Both the position numbers and the translations under genes were made by a program. Below, piece by piece: positions 6,191-10,162 of a DNA stretch of 10,162 nucleotides. The DNA comes from Neisseriaceae bacterium (GTDB lineage: Bacteria > Pseudomonadota > Gammaproteobacteria > Burkholderiales > Neisseriaceae): NCBI GenBank assembly GCA_017518785.1, contig JAFWUA010000022.1, positions 1-10,162 on the forward strand, read 5' to 3'. A model generated the notes under the pieces. It was not told the DNA's origin. It searched no databases and saw only the letters and a program-made list of their open reading frames with translations. Every line of letters starts with the position of its first letter. The stretch's first letter is position 1.

Positions 6191-7540
6191 GTGTCATCAT
6201 TTTTCTCAATTTCAGCGTGGAGCGATTTTTTACAATCTTTGTTTGAGAGACAAGAATTTATATCTTATGCAATTAAACATAATTTTTTCAAACCATTAAG
6301 TATTATTGAATTTATTATCGCCGTTGTCTTGTGGATCGGTTTGGCATGGTTAGTAAATCGCAAATCTAAACACATTCACGCCGAAAATGGTTTATTCAAA
6401 TACTGGTTATCACGTTTGAATTTACCGATTATTTTGATGATTGTAGGTTCAATTGCTGCTTTTGCTTGGAAAGAGTTTTCCGGCAGTCCTACTTTATGGT
6501 TACGTTTAGTAGTTATAACAGCTCCTTGGTTGATGATTATTCGCACCATTATGGTGTTCTTACATTACATTTTTCCAGAAGATAAATTTTCCATTCATAC
6601 AGCCAAAACGCTTTCAGCAATAATTTGGGTTGGCTATGTTTTGTGGTTGAGTGGTATTGGTGAAATCGCAAGCAATTTTGCCAAAAAACTTGCAGTGCCA
6701 ATTGGCGGTAAAACCATTAGCTTGTATATGGTGGTTACAGGTATTTTCTGGGTAATTATTGCTTTGATTGTGGCAATGTCTATTGCAAGATTCTTGGAAT
6801 TACGTTTATCAAAAGCCGAAAAAATTGATGCAAATTTACGCATTGTATTAAGCAAAATTTTAAAAAGTATTTTAGCAATTTTGGCAGTAATTATTACTCT
6901 GCCCATAATTGGCATTGATTTAACTGTACTATCTGTATTCGGCGGAGCTTTGGGCATTGGCTTGGGCTTTGGTTTGCAAAAAATTGCCAGTAATTATGTA
7001 TCTGGATTTATCATTCTATTAGACCGTTCAGTGCGTATGGGCGACCGCTTAACACTAAATGGCGTTACCGGCGTAGTTACCAAAATTACTTCACGATTTG
7101 TAGTACTCAAAAGCACAGCAGGCACAGAAGCTTTAATTCCCAATGAAAGCTTTATCGGTAACACCGTTCTAAACGATACTTACTCTAACCGTAGTTTATG
7201 GCGAAGTTTGCCGGTTCAAGTTGCTTATGGTTCGGATTTACGAGTGGTGATGGATATTCTTAAAACTGCTGCCGAACGTCATGCTCGCATTGAAAGTGCA
7301 GATGCTTTTGTCAGTGAATTTGCATCAGACGGTATCAATCTAACATTAGGATATTGGCTATTAGATCCAGAAAACAGCACTCTCAAACTCAATTCAGATA
7401 TTCTGTTTGAAATATGGGACGAATTTCAAAAACACGGCATTGAAATTCCTTTCCCACAAAGAGAAATTAGAGTTTTGAATGATTTTTCAGAATTTAATCA
7501 CCAAGATAATGACGAAAAGCAAAACAATGAACTTCAATAA
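6191..7540 (+). CDS. MscS-family mechanosensitive ion channel
   Basis: This 449-residue inner-membrane protein is a small-conductance mechanosensitive channel homologue, a family that opens under membrane tension to release solutes during osmotic downshock. Hydrophobic segments are visible at about 38-55, 77-93, 103-126, 140-156, 178-198, 220-240 and 244-262. The final segment has the small-residue, glycine-rich pore-helix pattern F-G-G-A-L-G-I-G-L-G-F-G-L-Q (250-263), followed by N-Y-V-S-G-F-I-I-L-L-D-R (268-279) and the beta-domain entry V-R-M-G-D-R (281-286). I-P-N-E-S (316-320) matches the MscS beta domain. The extra N-terminal helices make it longer than E. coli MscS (about 286 residues). 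The last 20 residues are polar and Asn/Gln/Asp-rich. The start is GTG, supported by AAGGA at 6178-6182, 8 bp upstream and nearly identical to the glmS leader. A DUS core inside the gene encodes F-S-G-S at 96-99. Confidence 0.93.
   Translation: MSSFFSISAWSDFLQSLFERQEFISYAIKHNFFKPLSIIEFIIAVVLWIGLAWLVNRKSKHIHAENGLFKYWLSRLNLPIILMIVGSIAAFAWKEFSGSPTLWLRLVVITAPWLMIIRTIMVFLHYIFPEDKFSIHTAKTLSAIIWVGYVLWLSGIGEIASNFAKKLAVPIGGKTISLYMVVTGIFWVIIALIVAMSIARFLELRLSKAEKIDANLRIVLSKILKSILAILAVIITLPIIGIDLTVLSVFGGALGIGLGFGLQKIASNYVSGFIILLDRSVRMGDRLTLNGVTGVVTKITSRFVVLKSTAGTEALIPNESFIGNTVLNDTYSNRSLWRSLPVQVAYGSDLRVVMDILKTAAERHARIESADAFVSEFASDGINLTLGYWLLDPENSTLKLNSDILFEIWDEFQKHGIEIPFPQREIRVLNDFSEFNHQDNDEKQNNELQ
6478..6489 (-). 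repeat. DUS-like core inside the channel gene
   Basis: The minus strand carries the core ACTGCCGGAA; the outer flank differs from consensus. In the gene's frame it reads Phe-Ser-Gly-Ser. Confidence 0.65.
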
Positions 7541-7587
7541 GCGATATTTTTCGCACTCATAGAAAGTTTTTATAAGGAAAAAACAAT

Positions 7588-8679
7588 ATGGCACAAATTA
7601 CTATTTTGGGAGGCGGTTTAACAGGTCGCTTAATGGCTTTCTTATTATCAAAACAAGAACATAGCATCAGATTATTTGAATATGGCAGCAAAGATGGAGA
7701 CCATTCTGCTGCCTTTGTGGCAGCAGCAATGCTGGCACCTATGGCAGAGGCGGTTGATGCCACACCGTTAGTATTATCTTTGGGCTACCAAAGCCTTGAT
7801 TTATGGAAAAATATAATTAATAGTCTGCCACAAAAATTATTTATGCAGTTTTCCGGCAGTCTTATCGTATGGCACGCACAAGATATTGATATTTCTAAAC
7901 GTTTTTCCCAACAACTACAACGTGGCAATGGTGGTAAGGAAGTTTGGCAAAACTGGAACACCAACGATATTACCCAAAATAAACCGCAGTTAGCTAACCG
8001 TTTTGCACAGGGTTTTTATCTACCCACAGAAGGACAATTAGATAATCGCCAAACATTGTTAGCGTTAGCAAATGCTATTGAAGCTGCCGGCGTTAAATGT
8101 CATTGGAATACGGCGGTATCACTTGACGAAATATCTAACCAAACAAATGATTGGATTATCGATTGTCGTGGTTTTGGAGCAAAAAACGATTGGAATACTA
8201 CTGGTAAATCAAAACTACGTGGCATTCGTGGCGAAGTAGCACGAGTTTACGCCCCTGAAATTACTCTCAACCGCCCTGTCCGTCTCCTTCACCCACGTTA
8301 TCCCTTATACATTGCTCCCAAAGAAAATCATATTTTTGTGATTGGTGCAACCCAAATTGAAAGTGAAGATGAAAGCAATGTCTCGGTGCGTTCAGGATTG
8401 GAATTAATGAGTTCACTATATGCGGTTACACCTCTATTTGGGGAAGCACGCATCTTGGAACTTGCTACCGGTTTGCGACCAACACTTGACCATCACGATC
8501 CAGAAATTCGTGTAAATAAAGATAAAAAAATAATATACATCAATGGATTATTTAGACATGGTTTTATGATAGCACCAGCCGTATGTGAAGCCGCTTGTCG
8601 TATTTTTGATAGTATGCTAAATGGACACCTAATGGAAAAAGATGAAAAAACAGGTATAACTTTCAACATAATTGAATAA
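7588..8679 (+). CDS. FAD-dependent amino-acid oxidase, ThiO-like
   Basis: This 363-residue flavoprotein of the DAO (D-amino-acid oxidase) family most resembles the glycine oxidase ThiO, which oxidises glycine to the imine used in thiazole synthesis for thiamine. An N-terminal Rossmann dinucleotide fold shows G-G-G-L-T-G (8-13) and an acidic residue closing the second strand (E31). S-A-A-F-V-A-A-A-M-L-A-P (40-51) resembles the conserved flavin-contact segment, and D192-C-R-G precedes the substrate domain. G-I-R-G-E (212-216), G-L-R-P (295-298) and R-H-G-F-M-I-A-P-A-V (323-332) are C-terminal family signatures. Length is typical for ThiO. AAGGA at 7574-7578, 9 bp before the ATG, supports the start. 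No other thiamine genes are in the window, so the substrate is less certain than the fold; another DAO-type oxidase is the alternative. A DUS core inside encodes F-S-G-S at 88-91. Confidence 0.85.
   Translation: MAQITILGGGLTGRLMAFLLSKQEHSIRLFEYGSKDGDHSAAFVAAAMLAPMAEAVDATPLVLSLGYQSLDLWKNIINSLPQKLFMQFSGSLIVWHAQDIDISKRFSQQLQRGNGGKEVWQNWNTNDITQNKPQLANRFAQGFYLPTEGQLDNRQTLLALANAIEAAGVKCHWNTAVSLDEISNQTNDWIIDCRGFGAKNDWNTTGKSKLRGIRGEVARVYAPEITLNRPVRLLHPRYPLYIAPKENHIFVIGATQIESEDESNVSVRSGLELMSSLYAVTPLFGEARILELATGLRPTLDHHDPEIRVNKDKKIIYINGLFRHGFMIAPAVCEAACRIFDSMLNGHLMEKDEKTGITFNIIE
7851..7862 (-). repeat. DUS-like core inside the ThiO-like gene
   Basis: The minus strand reads AGACTGCCGGAA, one mismatch from the full 12-mer. 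In frame it reads Phe-Ser-Gly-Ser, the same tetrapeptide as the copy in the channel gene. A more degraded AGTCTGCC lies nearby at 7822-7829. Confidence 0.75.
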
Positions 8680-8698
8680 ATATTTATGAGTAAATCAA

Positions 8699-9316
8699 AT
8701 GATTATTAAGATAATGATTGCCCTAATTGTATTAGTAAATCCAATTAGTGCGATTCCAATGTTTTTAAGTCTTACCGCTGATGATTCTCGTAAGGAAAGA
8801 CAAAAAATTGCCAGAACATCGGCAATTGCAATTTTCTGTGGAATTGCATTTTTTGCAATTGCTGGTACTACTCTACTAAAAATTATGAATATTAGTATTG
8901 GTGCGTTTCAGGTTGGTGGTGGTATTTTAGTGTTATTAATTGCAATTGCTATGATGAATGCAAAACCTCACCCTACTAAAACCAATGACGAAGAACATTT
9001 AGAAGCAGGAAACAAAGAAAGTATTGCAGTAGTGCCATTAACCATTCCCTTATTAATTGGACCTGGTTCAATTTCAACTATAATAATTTATGCTTCATCA
9101 GCAGAAAATTGGTGGGGAATTACACAAATTATAATTGCAGGAAGTATTGTTGCTATTTTATGTTATATATCAATGATTTTTGCAGATAAGCTTACTCAAA
9201 TATTAAGACAAACAGGTATAAACATTATAAATAGAGTTATGGGTATGCTATTAGCAGCTGTGGCAGTAGAAATTATTACAGCTGGAATAAAAAGTTTATT
9301 CCCAAGTATTTTATAA
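8699..9316 (+). CDS. MarC-family integral membrane protein
   Basis: This 205-residue inner-membrane protein belongs to the MarC/YhgN/YchE (UPF0056) family. Function in the family is not settled; the old link to multiple antibiotic resistance was not upheld. About six hydrophobic segments are seen at roughly 2-24, 41-62, 66-88, 109-130, 140-162 and 178-200. Family signatures include V-N-P-I-S-A-I-P-M-F (13-22), I-G-A-F-Q-V-G-G-G-I-L (67-77) and P-L-L-I-G-P-G-S-I (117-125). The polar loop at 89-108, rich in His, Glu and Asn, separates the two halves, which look like related three-helix repeats. Length is close to E. coli YhgN. The ATG has only a poor ribosome binding site; a seven-codon reading frame (8686-8709) overlaps its start. 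It begins 19 bp after the oxidase gene and may be co-transcribed with it. Confidence 0.9.
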   Translation: MIIKIMIALIVLVNPISAIPMFLSLTADDSRKERQKIARTSAIAIFCGIAFFAIAGTTLLKIMNISIGAFQVGGGILVLLIAIAMMNAKPHPTKTNDEEHLEAGNKESIAVVPLTIPLLIGPGSISTIIIYASSAENWWGITQIIIAGSIVAILCYISMIFADKLTQILRQTGINIINRVMGMLLAAVAVEIITAGIKSLFPSIL

Positions 9317-9327
9317 ATATAAATAAA

Positions 9328-9339
9328 AGTCTGCCGGAA
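9328..9339 (+). repeat. DUS-like word, left arm of terminator
   Basis: Full AGTCTGCCGGAA, forming one side of the terminator stem. Confidence 0.85.
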
Positions 9340-9353
9340 AATATAATATACTT

Positions 9354-9365
9354 TTCCGGCAGACT
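9354..9365 (-). repeat. DUS-like word, right arm of terminator
   Basis: Full AGTCTGCCGGAA on the minus strand, forming the other side of the terminator stem. Confidence 0.85.
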
Positions 9366-9384
9366 TATTTATTTAAAACAATAA

Positions 9385-10162
9385 TTATTTAATCATCGTA
9401 CCAGTACGCTTAAAATCTTTCATATTTAACCAAACAATCCAAGCTTTACCAACCACATATTTATCGTCAACAAAACCCCAATAACGACTGTCAGCACTAT
9501 TATCGCGATTGTCCCCCATAGCAAAATATTTACCATCTGGTACTTTGCAAGAAAAACCTGCTTCGTTATAAACACAGTTTGAATCGCTATGTTCAACTCC
9601 TGATTGAACATAAGTTGGAGCTTCTTCTATTTGAAAAATATCAAATGTTTTACCATTCAAAGTTTCTTGAAATTGTTTAACTGAAATTGAAAAAGGATTC
9701 CCATCTTGTGGGAAACTGCTATTACCATTAGGAATATCAGCCACTACTTGTCCATTGATTTTCAAGGTCTTATTACGATACTCCACAGTATCTCCACCAA
9801 CAGCAACAATACGTTTAATATAATTAATAGATGGATTGGGCGGATAGTTAAACACAACAACATCGCCCTGCTCTATTTTGCCTGTGGGAATTATTACATT
9901 ATTAATAATTGGTGTTCTGATGCCGTATGAAAATTTACCAACTAAAACGAAGTCTCCCGGAATTAATCCTGGACGCATGGAGCTACTGGGAATAACAAAC
10001 GGTTCGGCAATAAAGGTTCGCAGTAAAAATACAATTAAAACAATGGGAAAAAAACTTCCCAAGTAATCGGTAAAGGCGTTTTCTTTATGGTGTTTTTTGT
10101 TGATTTTGTTAATAATCCAAAATATCAGCGTGCCTACGGTAAAAATTAACAAAACCGCTGTA
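9385..10162 (-). CDS. lepB: Signal peptidase I LepB, 5' end beyond the window
   Basis: LepB is the inner-membrane Ser/Lys protease that cleaves signal peptides from exported proteins on the periplasmic side. The frame is open to the right edge. The first possible start inside is a TTG at 10152, but upstream codons remain open and hydrophobic (T-A-V before it), and Neisseria LepB is longer at the N-terminus, so the gene is taken as partial. Counting from that TTG, a first hydrophobic segment is at 1-14 and a second at about 34-48. I-P-S-S-S-M-R-P (54-61) carries the nucleophile Ser58, and Y-I-K-R-I-V (111-116) the general base Lys113. G-D-T-V-E-Y follows, then G-D-N-R-D-N-S-A-D-S-R (213-223). 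Cys193 and Cys202 are candidates for a periplasmic disulfide. The C-terminus is complete. Confidence 0.96.
   Translation of the reverse strand, partial: TAVLLIFTVGTLIFWIINKINKKHHKENAFTDYLGSFFPIVLIVFLLRTFIAEPFVIPSSSMRPGLIPGDFVLVGKFSYGIRTPIINNVIIPTGKIEQGDVVVFNYPPNPSINYIKRIVAVGGDTVEYRNKTLKINGQVVADIPNGNSSFPQDGNPFSISVKQFQETLNGKTFDIFQIEEAPTYVQSGVEHSDSNCVYNEAGFSCKVPDGKYFAMGDNRDNSADSRYWGFVDDKYVVGKAWIVWLNMKDFKRTGTMIK

Larger units (their letters stand above)
9327..9366. terminator. Bidirectional terminator from an inverted DUS pair
   Basis: AAGTCTGCCGGAAAA (9327-9341) pairs perfectly over 15 bp with TTTTCCGGCAGACTT (9352-9366), with a 10-base loop. Both arms hold the full DUS-like 12-mer (9328-9339 plus, 9354-9365 minus). 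T-rich sequence follows on both strands. It sits between the convergent marC-family gene and lepB and can end transcription from both sides, the arrangement well known for Neisseria uptake sequences. Confidence 0.88.

Noticed and set aside
9706..10066. Plus-strand reading frames opposite lepB
   Set aside because: They overlap the conserved signal peptidase motifs on the minus strand and show no domain of their own.
10150..10152. TTG at 10152 as the true lepB start
   Set aside because: The frame stays open and hydrophobic to the window edge and the family in Neisseria is longer at the N-terminus, so the real start is most likely outside.

Overview
The window looks like a chromosomal piece of an AT-rich betaproteobacterium, most likely a member of the Neisseriaceae. 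It carries an ordinary set of housekeeping genes (glmU, glmS, lepB, a ybcJ-type S4 protein, a PHP-domain phosphoesterase, a MscS-family channel, a ThiO-like flavoprotein and a MarC-family protein). The family assignment rests on a GC-rich word that recurs throughout, consensus AGTCTGCCGGAA on one strand and TTCCGGCAGACT on the other. It is placed the way Neisseriaceae DNA uptake sequences (DUS) are: mostly intergenic, sometimes as an inverted pair forming a terminator, sometimes inside genes. From memory, the Simonsiella-type dialect is AGGCTGCCTGAA, which differs at only two positions. This looks like a DUS dialect I do not recall being described, with G in place of T in the otherwise conserved CTG core.

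Layout. Positions 1-126 are a tandem array of nine copies of the DUS-like word at a 14-bp period, probably continuing to the left of the window. Positions 127-481 have no gene. They hold a perfect hairpin inside a roughly 160-bp element with 14-bp terminal inverted repeats, then a probable promoter. At 482-1231 lies an unrecognised 249-residue protein built from four 34-residue repeats. Next come a small S4 RNA-binding protein (1359-1577), a PHP-domain phosphoesterase resembling RNase AM/YciV (1592-2422), a small lipoprotein (2518-2730), glmU (2749-4116) and glmS (4153-5991). After a DUS-rich gap (5992-6190) come a MscS-family channel (6191-7540), a ThiO-like oxidase (7588-8679) and a MarC-family membrane protein (8699-9316). 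A DUS inverted-repeat terminator separates these from lepB, which lies on the minus strand and runs off the right end of the window.

GlmS makes glucosamine-6-phosphate. GlmU makes UDP-N-acetylglucosamine, after GlmM (not in this window) has isomerised the sugar phosphate. Together they supply precursor for peptidoglycan and lipopolysaccharide. Genes from the lipoprotein to glmS are tightly spaced on one strand and may be one transcript. The S4 protein and the PHP phosphoesterase form a second close pair.

The most notable content is the uptake-word system: its variant core, the tandem array, a decayed two-copy tandem at the same 14-bp period beside glmS, and a copy that fills the whole gap where glmU should have a ribosome binding site. 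The four-repeat protein is the main unknown gene.
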